A stretch of DNA of 64,000 nt, taken from assembly GCA_009797885.1 (NCBI GenBank), contig WNKP01000001.1, positions 248,001 through 312,000 on the forward strand. Direction: 5' to 3'. The stretch is from Flavobacteriaceae bacterium GF1. Its GTDB lineage: Bacteria; Bacteroidota; Bacteroidia; Flavobacteriales; Flavobacteriaceae. Below the pieces are notes generated by a model. The model had not been told where the DNA came from, made no database searches, and worked only from the letters and a program-made list of their open reading frames with translations. The stretch's first letter is position 1. Each line of letters opens with the position of its first letter. Both the position numbers and the translations under genes were made by a program. Positions 1 to 9,660 of this stretch are shown in pieces.

Positions 1-1
1 C

Positions 2-1552
2 TGTAAGGACAAATCCTTGCTATTGGCTACGTTACTTCAACAGCATGGAATTAATGCCCATCCCACTTTGGTCAATAGCAGTAACTTGGAAGAGATCGAG
101 AAGTACGTTCCCAGTCACAACCTATTTGATCATTGCATTGTTCATTTTAATTTTGAGGGAACATCATATGTCATTGATCCCACCATTTCCAATCAAGGAG
201 GGGATTTACGGCATATGTATACTCCGGATTATAAGGTTGGCCTTCTTTTAAAAGAAGGCTCCAATAAATTGATGGCACTTCCAAAGACTGGAAAAAGGCC
301 TGAAGTAACCATTACCGAGACCATTACCACGGACAGTATTGGTGGAAAGGCCATCTTCTTGATAGAATCTGTTTACAAGGGTTCAAAAGCAGATGAAATG
401 AGGGATTACTTTTTTTCCAACCCCAAGGATAAGATCACCAATGATTTCTTAAACTTCTATAGCGGTCTATATCCTACAATACAATCAACGGACAAGGTTT
501 ATTTCACGGATGACTCAAGATATTCCTCCAATGAGATCAAGATAGAGGAATATTATAACATTGAGGATTTCTGGAACAGTGATTTTAATCCTGATTTTTT
601 TGTTGCCGAATCACAACCTATGGTATTGCAATCCATGATTGAATATGTCAACTCACCCTCAAGGAAAATGCCCTATTACTTAGGCGAACCTGTTTCGTTT
701 GCGCAGGAAACGAATATAACATTGCCAGAACACTGGAACACCAATGATATTGGTCTCGATATTGACAATGAAGCATTCAACTATCAAAGAAGTTCCAAGA
801 CCATAGGAAGAACAGTGCAAGTAAAACATGAGTACGAACGAAAGAAGAATCTTTTGCAGGCTTCCGATGTGGCGGGTTTTATTAAAGAACAAGAAAAAAT
901 CAACAAAGAACTCAATTACCAATTGACCTACCCTAAAACCGGTACCCAAAATTCCGGAGGACTGTCTTGGATTTCCTATGTCATCAGTTTTTTGTTCCTG
1001 ACCCTGGGAATACTCCTTGGAAGAATGCTATACCGTAGATTTAATCCACAATCCAAGGGAGATGGTTATGAGGAACCTATCGGAGGGTGGATGATCTTAC
1101 CTGCAATTGGATTGGTTCTGACACCGGTAATCCTGATATACCAAGTGGTAACCAATGGTTATTTTAATTCGGAGTTATGGACGGCGTACCACGGCTATGA
1201 AAATGCGGGCCTATTGACTTTTGCGGCAGGATTGGAGCTTGGCTACAACGTTTTGTTGTTGGTATTTACCATTCTCCTTATTATCCTTTTCTCCAAAAAA
1301 CGGACCAGCGTTCCCGTCCTAATGGTTGTCTTCTATGTGATAAATCTCGTTGTACCCATTTTGGACACCCTCTTTATCAATGCCATTCTTCCGGAAGAAT
1401 TACTTGACCCCGCCGAAGACCGAAGGTTGTATGCAGACATTGCCAAAAAAGCCGTAAGTGCCGGTATTTGGATTCCGTACTTTTTAATATCCACAAGGGT
1501 GAAAAACACCTTTGTTAGGTTATACTCGGGAGGGAAACCACACAAAGCTTAA
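2..1552 (+). CDS. Transglutaminase-like protein with C-terminal DUF2569 membrane domain (5' partial)
   Basis: The frame is open at the window edge, so the N-terminus is missing; the TTG at 17 is internal. The first residues, [12 protein letters not shown], fit the nucleophile motif of the transglutaminase-like fold (GDCKDKS), with the catalytic Cys in the first codon seen. A His (FDHCIVHF) and an Asp (YVIDPT) about 40-60 residues on complete the usual triad. After about 300 further soluble residues come five hydrophobic segments; the stretch beginning [13 protein letters not shown] is typical of DUF2569. Family knowledge: in Bacteroidetes such proteins usually start with an exported DUF3857 domain, expected upstream of the window. 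A role in envelope protein processing is inference. Its stop overlaps the tyrS stop by 4 bp. Confidence 0.85.
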   Translation, partial: CKDKSLLLATLLQQHGINAHPTLVNSSNLEEIEKYVPSHNLFDHCIVHFNFEGTSYVIDPTISNQGGDLRHMYTPDYKVGLLLKEGSNKLMALPKTGKRPEVTITETITTDSIGGKAIFLIESVYKGSKADEMRDYFFSNPKDKITNDFLNFYSGLYPTIQSTDKVYFTDDSRYSSNEIKIEEYYNIEDFWNSDFNPDFFVAESQPMVLQSMIEYVNSPSRKMPYYLGEPVSFAQETNITLPEHWNTNDIGLDIDNEAFNYQRSSKTIGRTVQVKHEYERKKNLLQASDVAGFIKEQEKINKELNYQLTYPKTGTQNSGGLSWISYVISFLFLTLGILLGRMLYRRFNPQSKGDGYEEPIGGWMILPAIGLVLTPVILIYQVVTNGYFNSELWTAYHGYENAGLLTFAAGLELGYNVLLLVFTILLIILFSKKRTSVPVLMVVFYVINLVVPILDTLFINAILPEELLDPAEDRRLYADIAKKAVSAGIWIPYFLISTRVKNTFVRLYSGGKPHKA

Positions 1553-2856
1553 TTCATTCCGTCTTTAAACTCCAAAACAAAGTAGTTTTTCCTGCCCCTT
1601 TGCAGCAGTACAAATTGATTGTTGATCAAATCCTTACTGGTAATCAAATAATCCTCTTTGACCTTTTCCTTATTTACTGAAATGGAATTCTGCTTTAACT
1701 CCCTCCGTGCTTCACCATTTGAGGCCAAAAAATGTGTTTTTGCCGCCAAGGCAGCTATCATATCCATCCCTTTTTCAAGCTCATGGACGGAAAGCTGTTT
1801 TTGTGGAACTCCATCGAATACGTCCAGAAATGTTTTTGCATCAAGCTGTTTTAAGTCTTCCGAGGTCGATTTTCCAAATAGTATGGAACTTGCTTTAATA
1901 GCATTATCCAGGTCTTCCCTGGAATGGACCATAACAGTGATTTCCTCCGCCAACTTTTTTTGTAACGCCCTAAGATGTGGTGCCTCTTTATGTGAACGGA
2001 CCAGTTCTTCAATATCCTGCTTGCTTAGAAAGGTGAAAATTTTAATGTAACGTTCCGCATCATCATCGGAGGTGTTCAACCAATACTGATAAAACTTATA
2101 GGGTGATGTCCGCTTTGGATCCAACCAGACATTGCCGCTCTCCGTTTTCCCAAATTTGGTGCCATCCGCTTTGGTAATCAAGGGGCAGGTCAGCGCAAAA
2201 CCTTTCCCCCCTCCAATCCTTCTTATCAGCTCGGTACCCGTTGTGATATTGCCCCACTGATCACTTCCGCCCATCTGCAAAGTGCAGTTGTGGTTTTGGT
2301 AGAGGTAAAGGAAATCATATCCTTGTACCAGTTGATAGGTGAATTCCGTAAAGGACATCCCTTCCTTGGCTTCGGCAGAGAGTCTTTTTTTAACAGAATC
2401 CTTTGCCATCATATAATTAACGGTAATGTGCTTTCCAATATCCCGAATGAACCCCAAAAAGGAAAAGTCCTTCATCCAGTCATAGTTATTGACCAGAACC
2501 GCAGCATTGGGAGCATCACCATCAAAGTCCAAAAACTTGGCCAACTGGTTTTTAATGGCGTCTTGATTATGACGAAGTGTGGCTTCATCCAGAAGATTTC
2601 GCTCCACTGATTTTCCAGAGGGATCACCGATCATTCCTGTTGCTCCACCCACCAAGGCAAATGGTTTATGACCGGCCAATTGAAAATGGCGCAACATCAT
2701 AACGCTCACCAAATGTCCAATATGTAAAGAATCCGCAGTGGGATCTATGCCTACATAAGCTGCCTGCATCCCGGACAGTAAGTGCTTTTCCGTACCAGGC
2801 ATTGCATCATGTAACATTCCCCTCCATTGTAACTCGGCCACAAAATTCTTTGCCAT
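1549..2856 (-). CDS. tyrS: Tyrosyl-tRNA synthetase
   Basis: Charges tRNA-Tyr with tyrosine in the cytoplasm. Class I signatures are present: HIGH as HIGHL at residues 45-49 and the KMSKS-type loop as KFGKT at 234-238. The tyrosine pocket motif GGSDQWGN is at about 196-203, and a C-terminal S4-like RNA-binding region ([13 protein letters not shown] onwards) closes the protein. The length of 435 residues is normal for bacterial TyrRS. It starts at ATG 2856, and a -7 box TATATTTG lies 25 bp upstream. It is divergent from the SDR gene and converges, with 4 bp overlap, on the transglutaminase gene. Confidence 0.98.
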   Translation of the reverse strand: MAKNFVAELQWRGMLHDAMPGTEKHLLSGMQAAYVGIDPTADSLHIGHLVSVMMLRHFQLAGHKPFALVGGATGMIGDPSGKSVERNLLDEATLRHNQDAIKNQLAKFLDFDGDAPNAAVLVNNYDWMKDFSFLGFIRDIGKHITVNYMMAKDSVKKRLSAEAKEGMSFTEFTYQLVQGYDFLYLYQNHNCTLQMGGSDQWGNITTGTELIRRIGGGKGFALTCPLITKADGTKFGKTESGNVWLDPKRTSPYKFYQYWLNTSDDDAERYIKIFTFLSKQDIEELVRSHKEAPHLRALQKKLAEEITVMVHSREDLDNAIKASSILFGKSTSEDLKQLDAKTFLDVFDGVPQKQLSVHELEKGMDMIAALAAKTHFLASNGEARRELKQNSISVNKEKVKEDYLITSKDLINNQFVLLQRGRKNYFVLEFKDGMN

Positions 2857-2880
2857 ACACTAAAATTTATAAAATCCCTG

Positions 2881-2888
2881 CAAATATA
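2881..2888 (-). promoter_or_regulatory. -7 box of tyrS
   Basis: TATATTTG on the minus strand, 25 bp before the tyrS ATG, is an exact match to the Bacteroidetes TAnnTTTG -7 consensus. No clear -33 TTTG was found. Confidence 0.5.
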
Positions 2889-2931
2889 GAATCTTGTTGT
2901 GGTACCGCTAAAAATTATGCCCTCAAATAGG

Positions 2932-2939
2932 TACATTTG
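2932..2939 (+). promoter_or_regulatory. -7 box abutting the SDR start codon
   Basis: TACATTTG ends only 3 bp before the ATG at 2943. If used, transcription would begin at or just inside the start codon, giving a leaderless or near-leaderless mRNA. The match could also be chance. Confidence 0.3.
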
Positions 2940-2942
2940 AAC

Positions 2943-3953
2943 ATGATTTTGGTCACTGGAGGAACAGGATTGGTAGGATCGCACCTACTTTTGGGGCTTT
3001 GCAAAAAAGGGGAGGACATAAAGGCTACCTACCGCAACCGGGATAAGATCAAGACCGTTGAAAAAATCTTTTCGTATTATAGTGATGATCCAAGTGCATT
3101 ACTATCCAAAATCCAATGGGTCAAAGCAGACGTCAGCGATTTGTCTTCCCTGGAAATTGCCTTTAAAGGGGTGAAAAAAGTGTATCACGCTGCCGCCCTG
3201 GTTTCCTTTGATCCCAAGGATGACAAAAAGCTTCTTAAAACCAATATTGAGGGAACGGCAAATATTGTGAACCTATGCATCGCAAATTTGGTCGAAAAAC
3301 TCTGTTTTGTAAGTTCCATAGCGGCTTTGGGAAGTAGTGTCAATGGGGAAATGGTCACCGAGGAAAATGAATGGACCAACACCAACACTACAATTTACGG
3401 AATCTCCAAACATTACGCGGAGATGGAAGTTTGGAAAGCTTCCCAGGAAGGCCTTCAGGTCGTTATTGTAAACCCTGGGGTCATTATTGCACCAGGCTTT
3501 TGGAAAAGTAGTAGTGGTAGTTTTTTTCGCTATTCCGCTAAAGAGCCCAAGTACTACCTGCCCAGTGGAACCGGATTTGTAGCCGTAAACGACGTTACTT
3601 CGGCCATGATCCAACTTATGGATGGCATCATTGCCAATCAACGTTATATTCTTGTCAGCGAAAATTGGACATATAAAAACTTTTTTGATCTGCTGGCAAA
3701 GGGGTTGGACAAACGTCCTCCCCAAAGAGTGCTAAAGCCTTGGATGCTTCAGGTTTTTTGGAGGCTGGATTGGATACGAAGCAATGTGTTTGGCAAGCGA
3801 AGAAGACTCTCCAAGCCGGTAGCTGCCCTTTTTGGGACAACGGAAATCTACGATAATTCCAAACTGAAAAAGGACCTAAATTTCGAATACGAAGACCTGG
3901 GAGAAAGCATAAGGACCTGCTGTGCTATTTTTTTGCGGGAGTTTGGGGACTAG
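2943..3953 (+). CDS. NAD-dependent epimerase/dehydratase (extended SDR)
   Basis: Extended short-chain dehydrogenase acting on an NDP-sugar or similar alcohol/ketone substrate; the substrate cannot be read from sequence. The N-terminal Rossmann motif TGGTGLVG begins at residue 4, an acidic cofactor region and the VYHAAALVSF strand follow, and the catalytic YxxxK is YGISK with an upstream SS (CFVSSIAALG). A C-terminal substrate domain follows to 336 residues. ATG 2943 is chosen over the in-frame TTG at 2937 because it places the Rossmann strand at the normal N-terminal position. Its 3' end overlaps the convergent DUF4296 gene by 29 bp. Confidence 0.9.
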   Translation: MILVTGGTGLVGSHLLLGLCKKGEDIKATYRNRDKIKTVEKIFSYYSDDPSALLSKIQWVKADVSDLSSLEIAFKGVKKVYHAAALVSFDPKDDKKLLKTNIEGTANIVNLCIANLVEKLCFVSSIAALGSSVNGEMVTEENEWTNTNTTIYGISKHYAEMEVWKASQEGLQVVIVNPGVIIAPGFWKSSSGSFFRYSAKEPKYYLPSGTGFVAVNDVTSAMIQLMDGIIANQRYILVSENWTYKNFFDLLAKGLDKRPPQRVLKPWMLQVFWRLDWIRSNVFGKRRRLSKPVAALFGTTEIYDNSKLKKDLNFEYEDLGESIRTCCAIFLREFGD

Positions 3954-4362
3954 CTGGGTTCGATGCTTTCCTGATGCTATCCCGAACACGTTTATTTTTA
4001 CTACGGGCGCTATCATTTTTTTGCTCCCTTATCCTGTCCATTTCCTTAATTTTTTCCTCTATTCTTTGTTGGATGGATTCGTACATTTTCTGGTAGATTT
4101 CTGGAACCGATGCGTAATATTGGTCACTATGCACAAATTGCAGGCTATCCACTCCATATTTTTCATAGATATAGGGCATGGTTTCTATTTCATGCCTTTT
4201 AAGTATCCTATCATCTGTAGACCGCAAACCGTTGATCAATGCCAAATCATAAAGAATTTCCGTCATTTTTGCTTCGGAAATCAAATCTGACGGGGGTTCG
4301 ATCAACTTTTCCTTACAGGAAAAAAGAATTGGAAAAACAAGAAAAATCAATAAACGCTGCAT
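3925..4362 (-). CDS. DUF4296 lipoprotein
   Basis: A 145-residue protein with an N-terminal lipoprotein signal ending in LFSC, the Cys being the predicted lipidation site, so it is probably anchored in the envelope. The body is charged and helical, with the family pattern 'M..IL.DLAL' (KMTEILYDLALINGL) and a C-terminal Lys/Arg-rich tail. DUF4296 is a Bacteroidetes family of unknown function. It lies 7 bp downstream of pyrC on the same strand, so the two are probably cotranscribed, and it overlaps the convergent SDR gene by 29 bp. Confidence 0.85.
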   Translation of the reverse strand: MQRLLIFLVFPILFSCKEKLIEPPSDLISEAKMTEILYDLALINGLRSTDDRILKRHEIETMPYIYEKYGVDSLQFVHSDQYYASVPEIYQKMYESIQQRIEEKIKEMDRIREQKNDSARSKNKRVRDSIRKASNPASPQTPAKK

Positions 4363-4369
4363 GGCTCAG

Positions 4370-5704
4370 TTATCTATCAAAAGTTAAGCGCATAGCTTTA
4401 CTTTCATCGGACAGGACTCCATTCCCATAGGCCAAATGACCGTTTACAAAAGTCCTTTTTATCCGCGTACCAAAGGTAGTTCCTTCAAAGGGTGACCAAC
4501 CACATTTATAGAGAATATTGGGTTTTTTAACTTCCCAGTTGAAATCCATGTCCACTTCGACCAAATCGGCAAAATATCCCTCCCTAATATATCCCCTTTT
4601 TTCAATATCGAATAGAATAGCTGGGTTGTGGCACATTTTCTGGACCAGTTGCTCCAACGAGAGCCTACCTTCCTTATGCTTCTGTAACATGGCGACCAAG
4701 GCATGTTGTACCAATGGTCCTCCTGAAGGTGCCTTGGTATATACATTGTCTTTTTCCTCCAAGGTATGTGGCGCATGGTCTGTGGCAATCACATCAATGC
4801 GATCATCCAAAAGGGCTTCCCAAAGAGCGGCCCTGTCCGTGGCACTTTTTACGGCTGGGTTCCATTTGATCAACGTTCCTTTGTCCCTATAATCTTCATC
4901 GGAAAACCAAAGGTGGTGAATACATACTTCCGCAGTGATCTTCTTTTCCCCTAAAGGAATTTTATTGGTGAACAAATCCATTTCCTTGGCAGTGGAAAGA
5001 TGAAATACGTGCAATCTGGCACCGGTCTTTTTTGCCAATGCTATTGCCTTGGATGAAGAGAGGTAACAGGCTTCCGCACTCCTTATCACAGGATGAAGCT
5101 CCACAGGGATATCATCCCCATATTTTTCCTTATAATGGGCCATGTTCGCACGGATGGTCCCTTCATCTTCGCAGTGTGTGGAAATGACCAACTCCGTATT
5201 CCTAAAGATATTCTCCAAAACGGCTTCATTATCCACCAACATATTGCCGGTTGAAGATCCCAAAAAAAGCTTTATCCCGGAACAACTGTTTTTATCCAAT
5301 CTCTTGATCTCCTCCAAATTGTCATTTGTGCCCCCAAACTTAAAGGAGTAATTGGCAAAAGAGGATTTTGATGCTATGGCAAATTTTGATTCGTGCTCTT
5401 CAATCGTTGTGGTCTGTGGAATGGTATTGGGCTGTTCCATGAAAGTGGTGATCCCACCTGCAACCGCCGCCCTGCTCTCCGTATAAATGGTTCCTTTATG
5501 GGTCAAACCAGGTTCCCTAAAATGAACTTGGTCATCTATAACTCCAGGAAGCAATAGATTGCCGTCAAAATCCACAACATTGGCATTGGCATCCGAGATA
5601 TTGGCATCCATACGAACAATCCGCTCATTTTCAATTAAAACATCCGTTTCAAATTGCGTTCCCTCGTTAACGGCCCTTGCATTCTTTATTAAAACCTTTC
5701 CCAT
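4370..5704 (-). CDS. pyrC: Dihydroorotase
   Basis: Cyclises carbamoyl-aspartate to dihydroorotate in pyrimidine synthesis. It is an amidohydrolase-fold protein of 444 residues. The metal-site motif is DDQVHFREPG (Q59, H61): the first His of the usual DxHxH pattern is Gln. I recall the same substitution in other Bacteroidetes dihydroorotases, so it is probably a lineage trait and not a defect. The Lys expected to be carboxylated is K145 (GIKLFLG), and the catalytic Asp lies in ATDHAPHT. It follows the glycosyltransferase gene by 1 bp, in one operon with the DUF4296 gene. Confidence 0.93.
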   Translation of the reverse strand: MGKVLIKNARAVNEGTQFETDVLIENERIVRMDANISDANANVVDFDGNLLLPGVIDDQVHFREPGLTHKGTIYTESRAAVAGGITTFMEQPNTIPQTTTIEEHESKFAIASKSSFANYSFKFGGTNDNLEEIKRLDKNSCSGIKLFLGSSTGNMLVDNEAVLENIFRNTELVISTHCEDEGTIRANMAHYKEKYGDDIPVELHPVIRSAEACYLSSSKAIALAKKTGARLHVFHLSTAKEMDLFTNKIPLGEKKITAEVCIHHLWFSDEDYRDKGTLIKWNPAVKSATDRAALWEALLDDRIDVIATDHAPHTLEEKDNVYTKAPSGGPLVQHALVAMLQKHKEGRLSLEQLVQKMCHNPAILFDIEKRGYIREGYFADLVEVDMDFNWEVKKPNILYKCGWSPFEGTTFGTRIKRTFVNGHLAYGNGVLSDESKAMRLTFDR

Positions 5705-5705
5705 A

Positions 5706-6434
5706 TTAAAACAATCCCTTTTGAAAAATACTTCTGATTTTCATGACTATTACCCCAAACACCGCTTCCCATACAATTTTGGAACTCATTTTGGACTGTC
5801 CATTGATTCGATCTGTGAAGATAATGGACACTTCTTCAATTTTAAACTTTTTGAGATGGGCCCTGAATTTCATTTCTATTTGAAAGGCATAGCCTATAAA
5901 ACGCACCGAATCCAAATCGATCGATTCCAATACCTTACGCCGGTAACAAACAAATCCCGCAGTGGGATCGTTTATACGCATACCGGTAATCAGTTTTACA
6001 TAAAAGGAAGCCCCATAGGATAGCAATATCCTACCCAAGGGCCAGTTAACAACGTTGATTCCCTTTTTATAGCGTGAACCTATGGCCATGTCGGCCCCAT
6101 TTAAACATGCTCTATGCAGACGTAGCAAATCGCTTGGTTTATGGGAGAAATCCGCATCCATCTCAAAAATATATTCATAATCCCGGGCAAGTGCCCATTT
6201 AAATCCATGAATATAAGCGGTGCCCAATCCTGATTTTTCGGTCCGAACCTCTAAAAAAAGCTTGTCCGAAAACTGCTCCTGTAGTTGTCGTACATTCGCC
6301 GCCGTACCATCCGGGGAATTGTCATCCACAATCAGCACATGAAAATCCTTCTTAAGGTCAAAAACCGTTTTGATGATTGCCTCTACATTCTCAATCTCAT
6401 TAAAAGTGGGTATAATGACCAATCCGTCTGCCAC
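5706..6434 (-). CDS. Polyprenol-phosphate glycosyltransferase, DPM1-like GT2
   Basis: GT2 family enzyme, most like polyprenol-monophosphomannose synthases: it should move a hexose from a nucleotide sugar to a lipid phosphate at the inner face of the membrane. It opens with LVIIPTFNE, followed by IVDDNSPDGT (UDP/GDP-binding Asp) and the catalytic region MDADFSHKP. It is 242 residues long with no clear transmembrane tail, as in DPM1-type enzymes. The start is GTG at 6434. It is divergent from a GT39-type membrane transferase, which in this fold class uses exactly such lipid-linked sugars, so the two may act in sequence (inference). Confidence 0.9.
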   Translation of the reverse strand: MADGLVIIPTFNEIENVEAIIKTVFDLKKDFHVLIVDDNSPDGTAANVRQLQEQFSDKLFLEVRTEKSGLGTAYIHGFKWALARDYEYIFEMDADFSHKPSDLLRLHRACLNGADMAIGSRYKKGINVVNWPLGRILLSYGASFYVKLITGMRINDPTAGFVCYRRKVLESIDLDSVRFIGYAFQIEMKFRAHLKKFKIEEVSIIFTDRINGQSKMSSKIVWEAVFGVIVMKIRSIFQKGLF

Positions 6435-6540
6435 AAAACACTGTTTAAGACGTAAAAATAGTGTTTTACTCCCTTTTGTTATACACTAAAAATGGATAGG
6501 GCATAATTCATAACTTTGAATCCCATAAATACACTTTTTA

Positions 6541-8211
6541 ATGGGGAATCAATTTTCCAAAACCTTCTTTATTTTTTTAGGGATATTATTGTTGCTAAAT
6601 CTGCTACAAGCCCATTTTACCCCACTTCTCTACGACGAGACCTATTACTGGTACTATTCCCAGAATTTGGATTGGGGATATTTTGACCACCCCCCTATGG
6701 TAGCATTACTTGCCAAAATAAGTGGGTTTCTCCTCCCTGGAGAGTTGGGCGTTCGTTTCATGGGCTGCCTTCTTGGTATTGGAACAATTGTACTACTTTG
6801 GTCAATGGTTGGACAAAGGGAAAAAGAGCGCTATACCGCCCTATTTTTCTTACTCGTGTTTTCCATGGCTTTGTTCAATGCCTATGGCTTTTTTACCCTT
6901 CCCGACACCCCTTTGCTTTTTTTCACGGCCCTTTTTCTTTGGCTTTACAACAAATTTCTAAGCAAGAATACGGTTGGTACAGCTTTTGTTTTGGGTCTTT
7001 GCATGGCGGGCCTTCTGTACAGTAAGTACCATGCGGTTTTGGTCATCATCTTTGTAGTATTCTCCAATCCCAGATTGGTTTTCAACAAATATGCATGGTT
7101 TTCGGTCTGTGTTGCCTTGCTGGCTTATGTTCCCCATTTTATCTGGTTGTTTGAAAACGATTTTATCTCGGTAAAGTACCACCTTTTTGAACGGCCCAAC
7201 CAACCCTACAGTTTTGATGAATTCACCCTGGGTTACCTTTTAAATCTGGTGGTAAATTTTGGTCTCTTGTTCCCATGGTTCTATTGGGCACTTTTTAAAG
7301 CGAAACCAAAGGACAAATTCCAAAGAAGCTTATTGTTTCTAACTTATGGTGTTATCCTTTTTTTCTTCCTGTCCACTTTGCATCGCAGGGCGCAGGCCCA
7401 ATGGGTCATTGTTATTTGTATTCCTATGCTCCTACTTACATTTAACCATCTTGCCAATGAAAAAAGCAACAGAAAATGGGTGTGGAGGATAGGAATTATG
7501 GGCACCGTTCTAATCTTCTATGCAAGGGCCTGGCTTTTGTACCAACCCCTTATCCCTTTTATGGATTATGAAACCCATGGCACAAAGGAATGGGTTCGGA
7601 CATTGAATGAAATTGTTGGTGATACACCGGTGGTATTTGAGAATAGTTATCGCCGCGCACCTATGTATGCTTTTTATTCCGGTCATACGTCCTTTTCCCT
7701 TAATAATATCTATTATCGTCAAAATCAATACAGTATAGATAGTTCGGAATTTAAGGTGCAGCATAAACGAGTGGCCTATGTTACCCCATTCGCCAACTCT
7801 GGAGAGTTCTCCTACGTTCCGCCAAGGTCCAACAGATATTATGGATGGTATATCGATGATTTTGAATCTTTCCGAAAACTGAGGTGCTTTGTAGATTCAA
7901 AACCAGCAAACTTGAACAGTACGGGGCAAACACTTAAAATCCACAATCCTTATCCCAAAAACATTCCTATAAAAAAACTAAAACTGAGCATAGCTTATTT
8001 AGACGATTATAAAGATATCATTGAAATTCTGCCAATATCCATAAAACCGATAGCACAGGAAGCAACGTTCCTAAAGGCCAATGATACCACAGTTTTTAGT
8101 ATTGATTATCCCAAACCCCAAAAACAACAACCTGAATTCCTTAAATTCAGCATATCTGAAAATGGTTTGCCCGGGGGTATCAATAGCCCAAGTATAAAAG
8201 TGAAATCATGA
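6541..8211 (+). CDS. GT39/ArnT-like membrane glycosyltransferase
   Basis: A 556-residue polytopic protein of the dolichyl-phosphate-mannose-protein mannosyltransferase/ArnT fold. The first periplasmic loop carries the DETYYWYYSQ and GYFDHPPM motifs typical of the family, with the acidic pair near the first helix. About ten or more hydrophobic segments fill residues 8-340, followed by a soluble periplasmic C-terminal domain with a beta-rich end. Expected role: transfer of a sugar from polyprenyl phosphate to a lipid or protein acceptor outside the membrane. It overlaps the next gene by 4 bp (ATGA), so they are translationally coupled. The acceptor is unknown. Confidence 0.85.
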   Translation: MGNQFSKTFFIFLGILLLLNLLQAHFTPLLYDETYYWYYSQNLDWGYFDHPPMVALLAKISGFLLPGELGVRFMGCLLGIGTIVLLWSMVGQREKERYTALFFLLVFSMALFNAYGFFTLPDTPLLFFTALFLWLYNKFLSKNTVGTAFVLGLCMAGLLYSKYHAVLVIIFVVFSNPRLVFNKYAWFSVCVALLAYVPHFIWLFENDFISVKYHLFERPNQPYSFDEFTLGYLLNLVVNFGLLFPWFYWALFKAKPKDKFQRSLLFLTYGVILFFFLSTLHRRAQAQWVIVICIPMLLLTFNHLANEKSNRKWVWRIGIMGTVLIFYARAWLLYQPLIPFMDYETHGTKEWVRTLNEIVGDTPVVFENSYRRAPMYAFYSGHTSFSLNNIYYRQNQYSIDSSEFKVQHKRVAYVTPFANSGEFSYVPPRSNRYYGWYIDDFESFRKLRCFVDSKPANLNSTGQTLKIHNPYPKNIPIKKLKLSIAYLDDYKDIIEILPISIKPIAQEATFLKANDTTVFSIDYPKPQKQQPEFLKFSISENGLPGGINSPSIKVKS

Positions 8212-8864
8212 GTCCTATCTATCGCAGTATCACATATCTTGACTGGATGACACTAATACTGTTGTTCTGCCTTGTTTTACTGGTGTTGGGCAAATACTTG
8301 TTCAAAACATCGTTTTTCAATTTCATTATACTACCTTTTAATAATAAATACATCACCTTAAATAAGAAAAAGGGCAAGCTGTTTTATGGTTTTCATCTAA
8401 TTATGTCCATATTCCAAATTGCCAACCTATCCCTTTTCCTTTTCATCTCTAGAAACATTTTTTTTGACCAACCCCTAACGACCTCTCCGGAATTTTATGT
8501 TGTTGTGATTATGGGTATACTGGTTTTCCTTCTTGTTAAAACGATATTACAGGTAGGGAATGGGTATTTTTTTGAAAATAATGAATTGATGACCGATATT
8601 ATTTTTGAAAAGTTGACCTACTTCAATTACGGGGGGCTGATCGCCTTTTTGGGAAATGTCCTCGTGATTTATGTGTTCCCAGGGGATAAGTCCATAATTT
8701 ATTTGATCTTTCTGCTTCTCATAGGTATAAACGGTATTGGTATCATTAAAATCCTAAGAACCCATCAAAAGTTGATTATAGGCAACACATTCTATTTTAT
8801 TTTGTACCTTTGCACTCTCGAAATTTCGCCTATAGCTGTACTCGTCAGCTATTTAAACAGTTGA
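8208..8864 (+). CDS. DUF4271 membrane protein
   Basis: A 218-residue integral membrane protein with about six hydrophobic segments, matching DUF4271. The family has no known function and is often found next to hemD in flavobacteria, as here (from memory). It starts with ATG inside the stop of the glycosyltransferase gene. A hemD promoter box lies within its 3' end. Confidence 0.8.
   Translation: MSPIYRSITYLDWMTLILLFCLVLLVLGKYLFKTSFFNFIILPFNNKYITLNKKKGKLFYGFHLIMSIFQIANLSLFLFISRNIFFDQPLTTSPEFYVVVIMGILVFLLVKTILQVGNGYFFENNELMTDIIFEKLTYFNYGGLIAFLGNVLVIYVFPGDKSIIYLIFLLLIGINGIGIIKILRTHQKLIIGNTFYFILYLCTLEISPIAVLVSYLNS
8805..8812 (+). promoter_or_regulatory. -7 box for hemD inside the DUF4271 gene
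   Basis: TACCTTTG followed by GCAC, an exact TAnnTTTG match, 57 bp before the chosen hemD ATG. It would allow hemD to be transcribed independently of the upstream membrane genes. Confidence 0.5.
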
Positions 8865-8869
8865 AACTT

Positions 8870-9613
8870 ATGAAAGTAAAAACGATTTTGGTATCCCAAC
8901 CAGAACCGAAAATGGAAAACTCTCCATATTCCAAACTGATTGAAAAATCGAAGGTAAAAGTTGATTTTAGACCCTTTATCCATGTTGAAGGTGAAACAGC
9001 CAAAAGCGTTCGCCAACAAAAAATTGATTTAAACGATTTTACGGCCATTATACTTACCAGTAGGAATGCAGTCGATCATTTTTTCAGGATAGCTGATGAA
9101 ATGCGCTTTAAAGTGCCGGATAGTATGAAATATTTTTGCCAATCTGAAGCTGTGGCCTATTATCTACAGAAATATGTGGTCTACCGAAAGCGCAAAATAT
9201 ACGTAGGACAACGTTTGTTCGGGGACCTTATTCCAATGTTCAAGAAGTACAAGGATGAAAAGTTCCTATTACCGTCATCCGACACCTTAAAACAACAAGT
9301 TCCCAGTGTACTGGATGAATTGAACCTAAATTGGAAACGCGGTATTTTTTACAAGACGGTGGTCAGTGACTTATCCGACTTGAGGGATGTCTACTATGAC
9401 GTCCTGGTTTTCTTTAGTCCCTCCGGTATTGAGTCCCTTCTAAAAAACTTTCCGGATTTTGAACAAAAAGATACCCGAATAGCCGTCTTTGGAAACAGCA
9501 CGGTCAAAGCTGCTACCGATGCAGGCCTAAGAATTGATATCAAGGCTCCCACACCAGAGAACCCGTCCATGACCATGGCATTACAGAAATACATTTCTGA
9601 TGTGAATAAATAA
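8870..9613 (+). CDS. hemD: Uroporphyrinogen-III synthase
   Basis: Closes hydroxymethylbilane to uroporphyrinogen III in tetrapyrrole/haem synthesis. The family is weakly conserved, but the C-terminal half is typical: VFFSPSGIESLL, then a nucleotide-like strand IAVFGNSTVKAA and the ending APTPENPSMTMAL. The length is 247 residues from ATG 8870. The same frame is open upstream to 8810, but ATG 8870 gives a normal N-terminus (MKVKTILVSQPEP) and sits just after the stop of the DUF4271 gene. It ends before a bidirectional terminator shared with pckA. Confidence 0.92.
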   Translation: MKVKTILVSQPEPKMENSPYSKLIEKSKVKVDFRPFIHVEGETAKSVRQQKIDLNDFTAIILTSRNAVDHFFRIADEMRFKVPDSMKYFCQSEAVAYYLQKYVVYRKRKIYVGQRLFGDLIPMFKKYKDEKFLLPSSDTLKQQVPSVLDELNLNWKRGIFYKTVVSDLSDLRDVYYDVLVFFSPSGIESLLKNFPDFEQKDTRIAVFGNSTVKAATDAGLRIDIKAPTPENPSMTMALQKYISDVNK

Positions 9614-9626
9614 ATTAGGAAAAACC

Positions 9627-9655
9627 AAAAAAGCCCCTTAAATAGGGGCTTTTTT
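9627..9655. terminator. Bidirectional terminator between hemD and pckA
   Basis: A 12-bp stem (AAAAAAGCCCCT / AGGGGCTTTTTT) with a 5-nt loop and runs of A on one side and T on the other, so it can end transcripts from both convergent genes. Confidence 0.9.
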
Positions 9656-9660
9656 TATGG

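Noticed and set aside
680-949. Minus-strand ORF inside the transglutaminase gene, and similar opposite-strand ORFs throughout
   Set aside because: The real gene on the other strand has clear domains; these frames show no motifs and no promoter.
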